Assembly (NCBI GenBank): GCA_015680685.1
Contig: MNCI01026892.1
Location: forward strand, 800,755 to 864,754
Length of the DNA: 64,000 bases
From: Gnetum montanum
Lineage: Eukaryota; Streptophyta; Gnetopsida; Gnetales; Gnetaceae
Direction of reading: 5' to 3'
A program made the translations under genes and the position numbers. The notes under the pieces are model-generated. The model was not told the origin of the DNA and did no database searches. It was given only the letters and a program-made list of their open reading frames with translations. Below, piece after piece: positions 47,744 to 61,044 of this stretch (the first letter of the stretch is position 1; each line of letters begins with the position of its first letter).

Positions 47744-49700
47744 ATGGTTTCTTCTCACGGGGATGAATCTCTACCACATACTGGTGGATCTAATCAACTA
47801 TGGGAAGCATCAAAGAAGCCCCAACAACTAAGGGTTATTTATTCTCATCCAGATCCCTATAATCTAGGTTTCATCTTCATCTTACATTAATATGAGTGCT
47901 AGAGGGACATAGAAGAAAACATTGTGTTACCCCAAAACTAATCTATTCCCACTATGTTGATCACCAACCTCATCAAGTTGGACATTACTACACTTAACTC
48001 AAAATATGAAGTCCAAGACTACACCTACAAGGACTATCAACCCAGTAATGCCTAGTGAGAAAAAGATCAACACATGGAAGAGAATATGAGGCTTCTAAGG
48101 GCAAGCGGACTCTAACCTAATTATTCTTATGATAGCACAAAGTGGGTGAGGATTTCTTTTTTGGCCATTCCCAATACACATATTCTCATCTCTATAATGA
48201 GGAGACCCTTAACCAAAGGTTATACTTAGCTTTGGAGAGCTTTGGTGATGGAAAAATTTGGTCTTATGACTAGGAGGCCTTCAGAGATAAGAATCCTAGC
48301 TAATCATCTAGCGACAAGGATAATGATGAAAATAAAGACAAAGAAAAGGATAAGGATTAGGGGAGGGACTAAAGGAGGGAAACTAACAAGCATCATTCCC
48401 CTAGTTCTCCTTCATCATCCTCTTCATCTTTGTTCTCAAACACTAACAACAAGAATAGGAGCTAAGACAAAAGGAGGAGTAGCCAAGACCAAGATGGAGA
48501 TGAATGGTGGAATAGAGAAGAATGAAAATCCCATTAGGATGATCAAGATCAAGGATAAGAACAACCATAAGGGGGAGAGAAGTGTCATTAAGACTAAAGA
48601 CATAGTAGAACTCATCATAGACATCATGACCATAAAAGGGACTATCGTGATTATCATGACTATGATGAGTCTTTTCTAACTATGAGAAACATGCTAAAAA
48701 TTTCAGAGGTAGTAAGAATTCCAACAAGGCATCAGAAAGATAGTAAATGAAGAGGTTGGATATGAATAATATTCCTAGGTTTGAATGAGGATATAATTTA
48801 GATCCAAAAAATCATCTCCAAGCCTTTCATGATGCTTGTGCCTTGAAAAACATAGAGAATGAATGGTAGAAGTTGAAATTATTCCCAAGGACACTCACTA
48901 AGCAAAACATTGTTATCAATCCTTAGAATCAAAATCCATTTGCTGATGGAGTACTATGTTTAAGTTCTTTAATGACAAGTACCAAATGTACTCTAGAGTG
49001 TTTAACCTTTAGAGACAAATCCAAGGATGGAAATAGGAAAATCATGAGTCCTTGGATGTAGCCTTGGGTAGGTACTACTCTATGTTTCATGAATGCCTAG
49101 TCCATGGATACTTCCAAAGGAATTAGATCCATCATATCATAGATGTGCTCAAAAATGAAACAAGGAAAACCCTTGGGGTTTATGCCCAACAAATACTTTT
49201 TGAGATCCGAGCTCATAAGATTTAAAGGCTAATTGATTAGGTGGATAAAGAGGAAGGAGAGCTAAAAAAGCATGAAAGTGTAAAAGAGTATAATAGGGAT
49301 CCCTTCATTTATAGAAGGCAGGTACATTTTTATGACTCAAACAGGGAGACACAACTTGATGAAGTGATGCAAAGGAAAACCTTGCTAATATAAGCATCTA
49401 TCCCTTAAATATCAGCTAATGCAAACAAAATGTGGGACTTCTTGGATGAGAAGTTTCAAATAGCTCTAAAAATCATAGAGTATATAAAAGACCAAGGGAG
49501 TAGTGGTTAAGAAAGAAGAAAGAAGAAGGATATAGAGTAGGGCTATTATCCGAACAAGGGTAAAGCTGTAGTAGTTGAAGAGGTTGTAGGTTCTAAAATA
49601 GATGATGGTGGCTATGATATTTGTTAGTATGAACATCCTAAGGGATGTTGCCCAATGCTAGCACATCTACAAGAGTCTGGGATGTATATGTTGAATTCTA
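47744..49700 (+). pseudogene. Gag of gypsy element D
   Basis: The ATG at 47744 opens MVSSHGDESLPHTGGSNQLW. The Ser/Asp/His/Arg-rich hinge lies at 48300-48670; the open frame at 48242-48679 is a shifted shadow of it. The Retrotrans_gag-like domain runs about 48750-49340 (pieces such as KNIENEW and KLKLFPRTLTK). The Cys cluster at 49613-49654 has its first Cys as Tyr and a stop at the Gln. Numerous stops. Confidence 0.65.
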
Positions 49701-50329
49701 GGTTTGCAAAAAGATAAGCACTTAAGTAGTTGCCTTATCCACAAGGCAACTATAAGCAATAGTATCACCAACCAATGTACTATCTAAGTGGAGCACCTCC
49801 TCAACCTCAAGAGAAGCATTAATGATGGCAACATCCACAATCATGGAGGATGCTACCATTGCAACATCAGTATCCCTATAGATTGCCAAATCCTTACAAA
49901 TATTACGTCTAACAACCTATGTCCCCATGTGACTCCTCTAGCCATGCTTCCTTCCTTTACCATTACCACCCTCTAGAATACTACAAAGCATCTTCTCCAA
50001 GGGGAGAGTATTCTTTTTTTTTTCATCCTCCACAATATACATCAACTCTTGCACCACAACAAACTACACCCTATCCACTTGCTCCATCCATTCAGGGTGA
50101 AATTCTGCTATAGCCACAATAGAGAAATTCTGTGAGGGCAATAAATCTATAGCCAAATATCCAAGTGGTTCTAAACCAAAGTCTTGTAAAAAATCCTTGC
50201 AAGTAAGCATGGCTATTAATTGTGCCATCTTTACCTTTGATAGTACCATCAAGCTACCTTCAAACCAAAAGACCTCCAATGTTCATACCATTATGTTGAT
50301 CCATGTGATCATAGATTAGATAAAGGCTA

Positions 50330-50832
50330 CTCATATTCCCATGATACAATCTGATCCTAAGAGCCCTCTCATTTATTTACAAATCACAAAGAAAAAACCA
50401 TGTAAAGCTTTTTCAAATTTAGGTTCTAGGGTAAAGTTAATCTTCTAAGAAATATATAAGACCTAGAACTTGCCTTCTATGAAGAAGAGTAACATCAAAC
50501 TTAAGGTGGCAAATTGATCCATCACAATTCCTGTAAGGCTAGTGAAGGATATTGTGACCACTATCTATGGGTGGTCTTATTCTATTGATTTCCTTATGAT
50601 CCATGTGGAACATTGTAAAGGGAACTTCCTTGTCATCATGGGAAGGACATGGATTAGTACTATAGACACCAAAATGGGAATTCAGGACCTTTCCTTGGAA
50701 ATATCCAAGGAAAATGAATTTGTTAAGATAGAGAAGAAGAGGGTTATATGCATCGCATACAATGACACAAGGTGTCATTGCATGCAGAAACTATGGACAA
50801 TGAAAGAGATATCAATCCAAGCATGTAATTAA
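50330..50832 (+). pseudogene. Aspartic protease of gypsy element D
   Basis: The active-site region near 50410 reads SNLGSRVKLIF, so Asp-Ser-Gly is lost. The open part 50542-50832 has DIVTTIYGWSYSIDFLMIHV and GNFLVIMGRTWISTIDTK, equivalent to the end of the protease in the siblings. Confidence 0.7.
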
Positions 50833-51099
50833 TGTGCTAAAATAGTAGTTATCCAAAAGTACTTGTATGTAGTATCCACGAAGTAAGAAGGTATCCAGTG
50901 GTTGATAACAGATCATCAAGCTAAGTCCACAATATGCATGGAACCATCAGAGAGCCTCACAAGTGCCTATATAAAAAACATGGATGAAATGGAGAAACTA
51001 CATCACCAACTCTTCCACACATAAAGTGAAATGGACTAGGGAAGAGGGGGGGGGAGTTGGAGATCCATGATTAGTTTCAGTAAGAGCCCCTTGAATTGA

Positions 51100-52540
51100 A
51101 GGCTTTACAAGCAACTATGAAGTATGCTTTTCTTAACAATGGCAAGATGGTAATCATTAATGCCAAACTTGCTCTAGAATAAAAATAGAAGTTGTTAAAG
51201 ATGGTAAAAAAATGACAAATAGCCTTTGCTTGTTCATATCATGAACTTACATGAATTGATCCATGGATATGCTAACACTACATCTACACAAACTCCTTCA
51301 TTAAGTTGATGAGACAAACGCAGAGAAGATTGAATCCCAAATTAAAGCAATTTATCAAAGAGAAGGTTGAACAACTCCTCAAGGCCGACTTCATCAATTT
51401 GATTGTGCATAGAAAATGGGTTAGTTAACTCATTATTGTACCCAAGAAAGGAGGAAAATGGAGAGTCTACATAAACTTTGGGCTATTGAATACGGTAACT
51501 TTCAAGGATCATTTTTTTGTTGCCATTTGTTAATCGAGTGTTGGATACAATAGTAGGGCGTTACTATTACAGTTTCTTGGATGATTATAGCGGGTATAAC
51601 CAAATCTAGATTACTTAAAAAGACCAAGCCAAAATTACATTCCTAAGTCCTTGGGGGACTTTTGCATATAGAAAGATGTTCTTTGGCCTATGCAATGCTC
51701 CTACTACCTTCCAACACTTGGTTTTCAACAACTTTCAACAAAAAATTAGTAGTGGAGTAGAGATCTTTATGGATGAATTCTCTACCTATGGTACCACCAT
51801 TGAGCAAGCCTTAAACCATCTAGAGAAAGTGCTTAAATGATGTGTGGAAATCAACTTGAAGCTCAATTGGTAGAAAATCCATTTGATGGTCCTAGAAGGC
51901 ATTATGTTGGAGCATATAATTTTGAGCAAAGGAATCAAGGTTGACCCAAAAAAAGTACGAGTCATCCAAGGAATCACCAAGGAACTTAAAATGGTGAAAG
52001 ATGTACAATCATTCCTTTGCCATATTAGTTATTATAGGCAATTCATTAAGAACTTATCAAATATTTCGAAGTCATTGGTTAAGATAACCAAGAAGGATGC
52101 ACCTTTCACCTAGACCAAGGAATGTAAGAATGCATTTTAATAATTAAAGTAGAAGCTCCTAGAAACTTCCATTCTACATGTTCTAGATTCATTTAGGTCA
52201 TTTCACATTATGACTAATGCATCCAATTATGCTTACACAAGTGGATGCTCAAAAATGTCCCTACTACATCCATTATGCAAGGCAAAGAATTTTGGAAGCA
52301 TAATTGAACTACACCACTACAGAAAAGGAGCTCATGGTGGTGGTGTATTCCTTAGAAAACTTCAAGAACTATGTGCTTAGATATCAATTTTTTATGCACA
52401 TAGACTATAGTGCTATTTGGTTCCTCATGAACAAGCCAACGGTGAGCCCCATGTCATATGGTAAGTTCATGCTCACCATGGTGAATAGAAAGGAAATTGA
52501 GAATATGGTCACTAACAACTTGTCTTAGTTACAATGGGAC
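51100..52540 (+). pseudogene. Reverse transcriptase and RNase H of gypsy element D
   Basis: Recognisable blocks: PKKGGKWRVYINFG near 51445, then a one-base slip at a T-run near 51514. Next YYYSFLDDYSGYNQI near 51561, SPWGTFAY near 51648, and the catalytic box FMDEFSTYG near 51769 with the second Asp changed to Glu. 51883-52113 is open with VQSFLCHISYYRQFIKNLSN. RNase H (52130-52540) lacks a few bases near 52230 and contains LNYTTTEKELMVVVYSLENF. Confidence 0.8.
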
Positions 52541-52699
52541 AACAAGAGGATAAGGGACATTTATCTAACTAATTTTCAAATGAACTCTTCTTTCCAAAAG
52601 ATTTTGAAATGCAAAATCCTAAATAGACTAACTAGTACAAGTAATTTCTCTCCTATCTACTCACTTGGAAGATGCCACAAGAATGAGATAGCAGGAAGA

Positions 52700-53900
52700 A
52701 ATAGTAGTTTCTTCACCAAGGCAAAAATTATATGAAAATTCAAGGTAACTTGTATGGGGTTTGTGTTGATGGATTGGTACGATAGTGTGTATATAATGCT
52801 AATAAACTACGAATCCTCTAGGACACTCATGAGGACCCTTGTGGTGGTTATTATGCATGGAGGAGAAACATTGTAAAAATATTCATGGTAGGATATTACT
52901 AGCCAACAATCTTCAAAAATGTCCATTAGTTCTTCTGTTCATGTGAACATTGCCAATGAGATGGAGGAGTGACTGTACAAATGGAAGGATCCCAATAGTG
53001 GATTCAACCACTAGAGCCTTTTGATCTATGGGACATTGATTTCATGGGGTCCATCAAACCCATGTCCAATGGAAAGATGTGCATCATTATAATAGTTGAT
53101 TATTGCACAAAATGGACTAAAGCTATTTCCATTACTTGCCATTCATCTACTACATTGGCACAGTTTGTACAACAACATGTGGTAAACAAGTTTGGCATGC
53201 TAAGGGCACTTATTTCTGATAATGAAGCTCATTTCATAGGTGCTACCTTCTGGAAATTAATGTAATGCTTAAGGTAAAACATAAATTAACAACTTCATAA
53301 CACCCCTAAGCTAATGGGCAAGTTGAAGTCACCAATAGGGAAATAACTAGAATACTAACTCGAACATTTAGTAAATATAGGAAAGATTGAAACACAAAGC
53401 TTAACAATGCTCTATGGGCATATCGATCCACTTGGAAAATTCTTATTGGCCATTTCCCTTATGAGTTAGTGTACAAAAAATTACTAACTCTCCCAATTCA
53501 AACAAAGGTCTATATACTTTTAATGGCTTTTGAACTTGACCTTAACCTAATCCTATCACAAAAGGAATGTTTAATGATACTAAATGTGCTAGATGAAAAC
53601 TAAGAGATATCCCTATCCATGAATGAAGTGCCTAAGGCACAGGCTAAGCAATGTCATGACTTGAGAATAAGAAAAGTTAAATTCCAACTAGGAGATAAGG
53701 TTCTTTACTAGAACCCCATGCACATCCCACAATGCAAAAAATTTCAAATGCTATGGAACAGACCTTATATTTTTCAAGTAACTTTTTCTTTTCGGGCCAT
53801 GATGATTTAGCACCCTTCTAGCCCAAACAAGCAGTTTCTAGTCAACATTCAACAAGTGAAATATTTCCTAGAACCAAGGATAACTAGTAACATGGACACC
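52700..53900 (+). pseudogene. Integrase of gypsy element D
   Basis: 53044-53265 is open and covers the core with MGSIKPMSNGKMCIIIIVDY and ALISDNEAHFIGATF (second catalytic Asp kept). At about 53323 the frame reads NGQVEVTNREI, so the third catalytic residue Glu is kept, unlike the other copies. The first block IDFMGS just upstream keeps Asp. The C-terminal block ends near 53860. Frameshifts still disable it. Confidence 0.75.
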
Positions 53901-54500
53901 TAAAATGATGGACAAGCACATTCTATCTTTCAAATCTTGTTCTTCCAACTCATTTGTAAGGGAGATGGCCACCCATATTAAGATTCTATGATGGCTACTT
54001 AGTTTTTCAAATTTTTTTTTACACCTTTCCTGACATGTTTTCAATTTTCTTAAATATTTTGTAACTTTTTTTTCTATATTTTACCTTGTTTATCCACCCT
54101 TACATGTTATTTTCTTATTTGTTTATTCATCAAGAATTTTGTACTTTTGTCATAGCTACTACTACTACTAGAAGTTCATTTAATATTGTATTTAATGTTT
54201 GGATTAATTATTCAATGAACAAATTTTTTCTTAGGATTATGTCATTAATTAATGAAGCATATTTTTTTTATGATATCACACAGTGAGTCCAAATCATCCA
54301 CCTAGTTCACTCAATTCTATGGGGTTCTTCATCTTGAAAGCATGAGGTCCTTAAATAAGCACAACTTAAAAAAATTAATGATATTGGTCCTTAATAAACT
54401 TGGAATGAACCAAGTAGAATGGACAAGGGTGTGGCTTCAAGGGGATTTGTCACCTTCTATACCCAACTTCCTTCTTGAGTTTTATGGGTGTTATCATTTT

Positions 54501-55412
54501 TGATAAAGTCAAATTTTAACATGTAACGACATCATAGTAACAATGTTGTATCAACAATGTTATCACTCATGCTACATCATCATTGATATAATGTCATCAC
54601 TCATGCTACACCATCATTGATACAATGTCTTGGGATGTGTGCAATCCTATAAATATGATACTTGGACACACCATTCACCAAATTTTGATTCCAAACCTTA
54701 CTAAAACTCTTGTAGTTTTGTTCTATAGCTATAGTAGAGAGTGAATGCTCGCAATGTGATGTTAGACATTTTATCAAAGTCTTTATTCAAGTAAATTATA
54801 CTTGGACATAGTTTATGCAGGGCAATAAAGATTGAAGCTATTTTCCATCATTACAACATCACTTAGTTTTCTTTATGTTTACTTAGAATAATTTCCTTAT
54901 TTTCTAGGTTAATACTCTACTTTCCTAAGTATTTTACCTTACTTGTTTATTAGTAAGAGGTATAGATATGACTAGTATTGAATGTTAATTGTAACTATCT
55001 AGTAACCTAATAGTGGCATTGCTTAGTTTTCCTAGTAGTAATTTTACTTGGTAATCCTAGTGATAGTTACACGAGTCGAAGAAGTGAATGGAAAACTAAG
55101 AGTATATGTCCATCACTCTAGGATAGGATAGACTTACATTCCTATTGTTACTTAGACTTAGGATTTAATACTCATTTCCATCATGTTATCTTTAGGAGCA
55201 TTAATATCAAAAATAACATTAGTAATCATATACCTCACTAAGGGCTAAGCCATACACGTATACCTTACTAGCACAAGGTGGAAAGAAAGCAAACATAAAC
55301 TTAAACTCAACTACTAGCATAATAACATTGCCGATACACAGATTATGATCTGGTTGTGTGCTGGTCCTCGTGACTTGTATGGTAAAGTGTTGGGATACTT
55401 CATCACTCATCA
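54501..55412 (+). repeat. 5' LTR of gypsy element E
   Basis: 912 bp ending TCATCA, TATA box CCTATAAATATG near 54646. The U3 has a roughly 50-bp direct duplication containing TCACTCATGCTACA(T/C)CATCATTGATA (54566 and 54599). Related to the solo LTR at 6658-7340 in R/U5. Confidence 0.7.
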
Positions 55413-55413
55413 T

Positions 55414-55432
55414 TGGAGCCGTTACTAATGAT
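55414..55432 (+). other. Primer-binding site of gypsy element E
   Basis: TGGAGCCGTTACTAATGAT. Six differences from the tRNA-Asp complement in the first 18 bases, but the GCCGTT core is intact. Confidence 0.5.
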
Positions 55433-55557
55433 GTGTCAATGTGTGCTAAGTAATTGATTTTACAAAGTTCATTGGATTAAGAACTTTGATGTCAATTTTC
55501 ATGTCCTTAAAAAAATTTTAATAACACACACACTTAAGTAAGTTTCACACTCATAAC

Positions 55558-57034
55558 ATGGCTTCAACTAAAGACAAACTATAGCCTACCAAAGAAATGA
55601 AAAGAGGCAATGAAAAAATAAATGATGATGAAGACTAGAGTATTCCTATGTAGAAACGAATCTCATACATTCACAATGATCTCTACTATCTAGATTTCAC
55701 ATTCATCTTTCACCAAGATGAACAATAAGGTGGAGAGACCTATAGGACAACATCATTCTACCTCTAGATCATTTAGCACCCATAATGCTTCAAACAGCTT
55801 TAAGGGGAATGAATCTTATTCATGTGCAAGAAGGATACCATGTCACCAAATACATGACAAGACCCTACCAACCCATAAAGGCACAAGTGCAGAGAGATGT
55901 TGCTATGGAGACTAAACATGTTCACAACAAAGGAAAGTAGATTAATTCTCCTATTGTCCTAGAAGAGCTTGATGGTGATGCATTTGTAGCAGAGAAACTC
56001 CATCACACTCATGAAGTCCATTCTCAAACACCTATCATTTTCTTAGAAGAGCCTATCAAGGTGTAATTACATTCAGCCTTAGCAAAAACACCCAAAAGAG
56101 AAGCAATAGACTCTAAGTACAAGTAGGACTTAAGACCAAGAGCTTCTCTTGGATCACAAAAGGAAGAATTCCATAGTCACAGAAGGAGAACTAGCCAGCA
56201 CCATTCTCTCACTACTTCATATTCATCCTCATGATCGTTAGTGGATTTTGATCTAAAAAAACATAGGTATAGAGATCATGATAGGAAGAGACGTCAGACT
56301 CATGATCAACATGATTATCACCCCAGACATGCTGATGAGAAAGATGAAGAACATGAACCATGATGAAATAGTGATAGATGTGCATAAAGAGACAGGCATG
56401 AGTACTAAATGGTGCATCACTACAATAGAGCATACAAACCCTATGAACATGAAGAACCCATGATGACTACTTGCAGCATGATAAACATAAGAGAAGCTAT
56501 CAACATTCCAACTAGGCACATAAGGGATAGCTACATTAAGCAGCTTGACATGAACAACATCCTAAGTTTTGAGGGTGGATATGATATCATTTGCAACACC
56601 ACCTTCAAGCATTCCATGATGCCTATGCCCTAAAGAATATAGAAAGTGATTAACAAAAACTTAAGTTATTCCCTCAAACACTCATTAAAGAGGTAGAAAG
56701 CTGGTACAAATCATTGGAACCTAAATAAATCAAAAGATGGAGTACCATGATTGAGATTTTCAATGATAAATATTAAACCTACTCCTAGGTATCCAATCAT
56801 AGGAAGCAAATCTAGGGTTAGAAGTAAGAGACCCATGAATCCCTTGATGCAGCAATGAAAAGATACTATTCACTTTTACATAGGTGCCCAAGCCACAAAT
56901 TTTCCTAAAGGAAGCAGCTTAGGCACATCATCAATGGACTACCAAACAAAACAAGAGAAATCCTTGGGGTTTATGCCCAAGGAAGACTATCTAAAATGAC
57001 TATCCATTGTATTAAGAGACTCATCAATCAAGAG
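55558..57034 (+). pseudogene. Gag of gypsy element E, truncated by insertion
   Basis: The ATG at 55558 opens MASTKDKL. The His/Arg/Asp-rich hinge lies about 56160-56470. The Retrotrans_gag-like domain starts near 56500 (IPTRHIRDSYIKQLDMNNIL, then EVESWYKSLEP near 56694). Its end is cut at 57034 just after the equivalent of GVYAQGRLSKM. Stops are frequent. Confidence 0.65.
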
Positions 57035-57901
57035 TGATGAGTTATGTTCTGATACACTCCAATATTAGATACCTAATATTAGAGCCACGACATTAGATAC
57101 CCAATGCCTAAGCCTTGGACACAATGTCAAATATCTAATATCGCAGGATATACGTCAGCCTATAAATATAGTGCTTAGGCTCACGATTTTCAGCCAGTTT
57201 TTCATAGTTTTTCATAGAGTAGCGAAGCTATTGTAGTTTGTTTTCTTTATAGTTAGAATATTTTTTGAGTGTGTGTAGTAGAAGTCTGAGTCTATATGGA
57301 TCTTTGTTCAAGCACTGATGTAGTTGAGCATAGCAATGTGATGGGAATAAAAACGAACCCTTTTGATAATCCTTTCAAAACTGAGAATAGATTAATGTTT
57401 CCTTTAATGCACTTTACATTCATGCACTTTACTTTAATGCATTTAAATTAAGTAATTAATTTCTAGTTGTTAATGAACACAAGCATGACCACTTCGAGCA
57501 TACATATAGTGCTTGGTAGCCTAACAATGTTTAACGTTTGGTAGCCCAACAACGCTATATGTGTTCAAGATGTGTCTAGGAAAGTGGGACAGGTACTTGT
57601 GTTAGGTTAGCTGGATAGTAAATGAATTAGATCTTAAATTACTCTACCTTTCATTCTTGTTTTAGGTGATTAAACTTATAAAACGTAAAATGAAAAAAGT
57701 CATGTACCTCAATTACACTCAAACCATACCCTTGAGCTTCACAAGTGTAGTTGGGAAGACAATGAATGTTCTCAACATCCATTTCACTTCCTAGAGAACT
57801 AGTGCACTCAAGAACTATAGGTTCATGAAATTCAACCAAATTTCATGTGAAAGCCTTAGTGATTCATATGGTCGAATGTAGGGGTACCTCACTACTCATC
57901 A
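57035..57901 (+). repeat. 5' LTR of gypsy element F
   Basis: 867 bp, TGATGA to TCATCA, TATA box CCTATAAATATAG near 57159. Same LTR type as element 1. Confidence 0.85.
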
Positions 57902-57902
57902 T

Positions 57903-57922
57903 TGGTGCCATTGCCAAGGATC
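57903..57922 (+). other. Primer-binding site of gypsy element F
   Basis: TGGTGCCATTGCCAAGGATC. Only four transitions from the tRNA-Asp complement in the first 18 bases; the best preserved plus-strand site in the window. Confidence 0.7.
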
Positions 57923-58061
57923 TTTTGGTTGTTTCATGCACTATCTAAGATTTAGTGGAAATCATTCAAAATCATTGAAATGAACCTTGGAGTCATATCA
58001 TATTTTACAATTTCTACAACCAAATTTTAAAGCACACTACATTTTTATCATCTAATCGAAA

Positions 58062-59980
58062 ATGTTTTCTTCTCATAGGAATGCTTCTCCACCCAAGTCT
58101 AATGGAGATCATCAGTCGATGCCTAAATAATATTGAGTGGTATATGCTCATCTTGATGAGTATGTATCCAATTTCACTTTCATCCTACATCAAGATGAAT
58201 AGCTACAATGGCGTAACATGGAGGGCAACATTGTGTTGCCACTCAATCGATCCATTCCTACAATGCTTCAACAAATGATTATATGATGGGGTCTCCAGGA
58301 ACTTCATGTTGAGTATGTTGTGCAAGATAGTGATGCTAGGGATTATCATCCCACTAAGCCACAACATATTAAGAAATTTTAGTTGGAACAATGTTATGAG
58401 TTTGTGAAGGAAAAAGGATTTAATGATTTCCCATTCTACTATAAAAAAAAGATGGTGGGGAACCCTTCTTTAGAGGTTTTCCTTTCAATGAAATTCCTTT
58501 CTTTGACTTTGATGAAGGAGGTCAAAATCAGAACTTATAGTCCACAATTCATAATCCTAGTTCTCTTAAGAATGGATCCAATAACAAAAGAGGATCTAAT
58601 GAGGCAAGCCAAGTCAAGAATGCAGACAAGAAACAAGATTTTAATCATGGCCACAAATGTCAAAGAGGGGGTAGCATGCACCATGATGGTGATAGTCCTC
58701 CTTCCTCTTCACCTTTGTCATCATCATCTTCTTCTTCTTCTATCTTTGACCATAACTACAAGAGGCAAGACAATGATGGAGGTGACCAAAATGATTGATA
58801 AGACCAAAATGATCGAAGGGACCATCAAGCAAGGCAAGCTCAAGGATGTAGAAATTCAAGAGAGGAACATCACCATGAACAAAGGGGTAGTAAAGGGCAT
58901 CATAGGCATCATATTCTTGGTCTCGATGAGCCTTTTCTTGCTTCCCAAAGTATGCTCAATATCACAGAGGTAGTATGAATTTTAACAAGACATGTGAAGG
59001 ATAGCCGGATCAAAAGGCTAGACATAAACAATATTCCTCGATTCAAAGGGGGATATAACTCTAATCCACAAAACCATCTCCAAGCTTTTCAAGATGCATG
59101 TGCCTTGTAGACCATACAGAATGAGTGGCAAAAACTTAAGTTGTTCCCAAGGACACTCATCAAAGAAGTAGAGAATTGGTATTAGACCTTAGAGCTAGAA
59201 TCTATTAGACAATAGAGTACCATGCTTGAATTGTTTAATGATACATATCAAACATACTCTAGAGTGTCCAACTTGAGAAGGAAAATCTAAATATGGAAAT
59301 AAGGAACACACAAACCCTTGGATGCCACCACCAACTAATACTATGCACAAATGTCCTAGCCACAATTATTCTCAACTAAATCAACTTTTCCACATTATAG
59401 ATGGGTTTTGATTAGGAATGAGGAGAACCCTTGGTGTCTATGCCTAAGGAAGACTATTAGAATTAAGTGCTCATTAGGTATAAAGACTAATCAAGCAAGT
59501 AGCTAAAGAGGAAAGTGAATTAAGAAAAAGAAAAAGTGTAGAAGAATTTAACTACGATCCTTCCATTTGCAAGAGGGAGGTTTGATTTTGTGACAATGAG
59601 AAAGAATCCACACCTAATGAGGTGGTGAATAGGAAAACCTTGGCACTCTAACAATTTCAATATGAAATTACAGCCAAGGTTGATTAGTTATGGGACTCCA
59701 TGAATAGAAAATTTTAAGTTATCCTAAAATTTTTTTAAGAGTCCAAAGAACAAGGTAATGATCGTGAGCATAGGAGGTGAAAGGAAGTTGGACATTCCTA
59801 TCAAAATGGTAGGGGAAAGATTATTTCAATAGAAGAAGTTTTGGAAAGCAAATCAAATCATGATGGTGGATGTGACATTTTCCAGTATGAATATCCTAAG
59901 GGATGTTGCCCCATAGTATCAAATTTATAGGATTCTAGGGTGTATGCTTTGAATCCATGACTATCACAAAGGCAAACATC
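58062..59980 (+). pseudogene. Gag of gypsy element F
   Basis: The ATG at 58062 opens MFSSHRNASPPKSNGDHQSM. The Ser/Asp/His-rich hinge lies about 58690-58960; the 196-codon open frame 58383-58973 is partly its shifted shadow. The Retrotrans_gag-like domain runs from about 58990 (KDSRIKRLDINNIPRFKGGY type) to about 59590. The Cys cluster at 59871-59912 reads CDIFQYEYPKGCCP, second Cys now Phe. Several stops. Confidence 0.7.
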
Positions 59981-60066
59981 TAAAATATTACCTTATCCTC
60001 AAGGTAATTTTAGGTAGTTCCACCAGAAATAGTAATATTATGTAAACAAAACCCCACTACAACCAT

Positions 60067-61044
60067 ATGAGCAGTATCAACAGTGGTAGCAACCACAATC
60101 ATGTATGCTGGTACCACCAAGGTAGCAATACTCTTATAGACAACCTAATCCATATGGTTACTACGTTCAGCAACCCCTATCTCTATGTGACTCTTCCAGT
60201 CACATTTCTACTTTTCAATCTTACTACCACCATTTTGATTATTATCGAACTCATTTTCCATATGAAAGAAGGGATGCCACCTTTTATCCTTATCACCCTC
60301 CTATCCCTACACATGTTCCTCCTCTATCCACATAGCTATCGCCTAATCCACCTGTGCAAGGTGAACTACCAGCTTAACCACAACAATGCAATGCTATTAG
60401 AGTCGTTAATCTACAACCAATTCATCAATCAAGTGGGTCAAATACTTGATAAAAAAGACCTTTTTATTTTACTTTGTAGTCCACCTAAGCCCTTAAATAT
60501 ACTTGTAGTTGATGACCCTATTCCTCCATCTTCCTCTATATCAAATTTCTTCGAGTCCCCTTCAAACCAAATACTACCTAGGATCCATACTGTGATACTT
60601 ACTCACATTGTATTTGATGGAATCCATGCTGGAAACCTTCCCAAGAAATTAGCTAATCCTAGAAGTCCTCTCATTTATTTTTAGATTACTGCAAATGAAC
60701 TATGCAAAGCTCTTCTCGACTCAGGTTCTAGTGTCAATTTAATTTTTCATGAGATGTACATTGCATGGAACCTACCTTCTCTCAAGAAGAGTAATATCAT
60801 ATTAGAATTAGCATACCAGTCCATCACTATTCCATTGAGACTAGTGAAAGACATTATGATCACTATCTATGGGTGGTCTTATCCTGCTAATTTCCTAGTA
60901 ATCAACGTGGAGAACTACAAAGGGGATTTTCCAATCATCATGGAAAGGGCATGGCTTAGCACCGTTGAAGTAAGAATGGACATTAGAGATCTTTCCCTAG
61001 AAATATTCAAAGAAAATGCATTTAAAAAGATTGAGAAAAAGTGA
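60067..61044 (+). pseudogene. Linker and aspartic protease of gypsy element F
   Basis: The linker runs to about 60470. The protease active site near 60703 reads CKALLDSGSSVNLIFHEMY, with the catalytic Asp-Ser-Gly-Ser intact, the best preserved in the window. 60754-61044 is open and contains GWSYPANFLVINVENYKGDF and FPIIMERAWLSTVEV (Gly to Glu in the conserved IMGRAW). A stop just upstream (60682) would still truncate it. Confidence 0.75.

Larger units (their letters stand above)
46679..54500 (+). mobile_element. Gypsy element D, interrupted near its 3' end by element E
   Basis: The 5' LTR, primer site, gag, protease, RT, RNase H and integrase are present in order, followed by about 600 bp of the 3' non-coding region. 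At 54501 a different LTR begins. Element D's own polypurine tract and 3' LTR are not seen and should lie beyond the window. D has its own LTR type and a more divergent coding region than elements 1, M and F, and it retains the integrase Glu that the others lack. Confidence 0.8.
54501..57034 (+). mobile_element. Gypsy element E: LTR, primer site and part of gag, cut by element F
   Basis: An LTR (54501-55412) inserted in the 3' non-coding region of element D is followed by a primer site and a gag N-terminus and centre. At 57035 the LTR of element F begins in mid-gag. The remainder of E should continue after F outside the window. The exact left border (TGATAAAG at 54501) is chosen because LTRs here begin TGAT. 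Confidence 0.7.

Noticed and set aside
48242-48679. Lys/Ile/Met-rich 145-codon frame in element D
   Set aside because: It is a shifted frame over the Asp/His/Arg/Ser-rich Gag hinge seen in the siblings.
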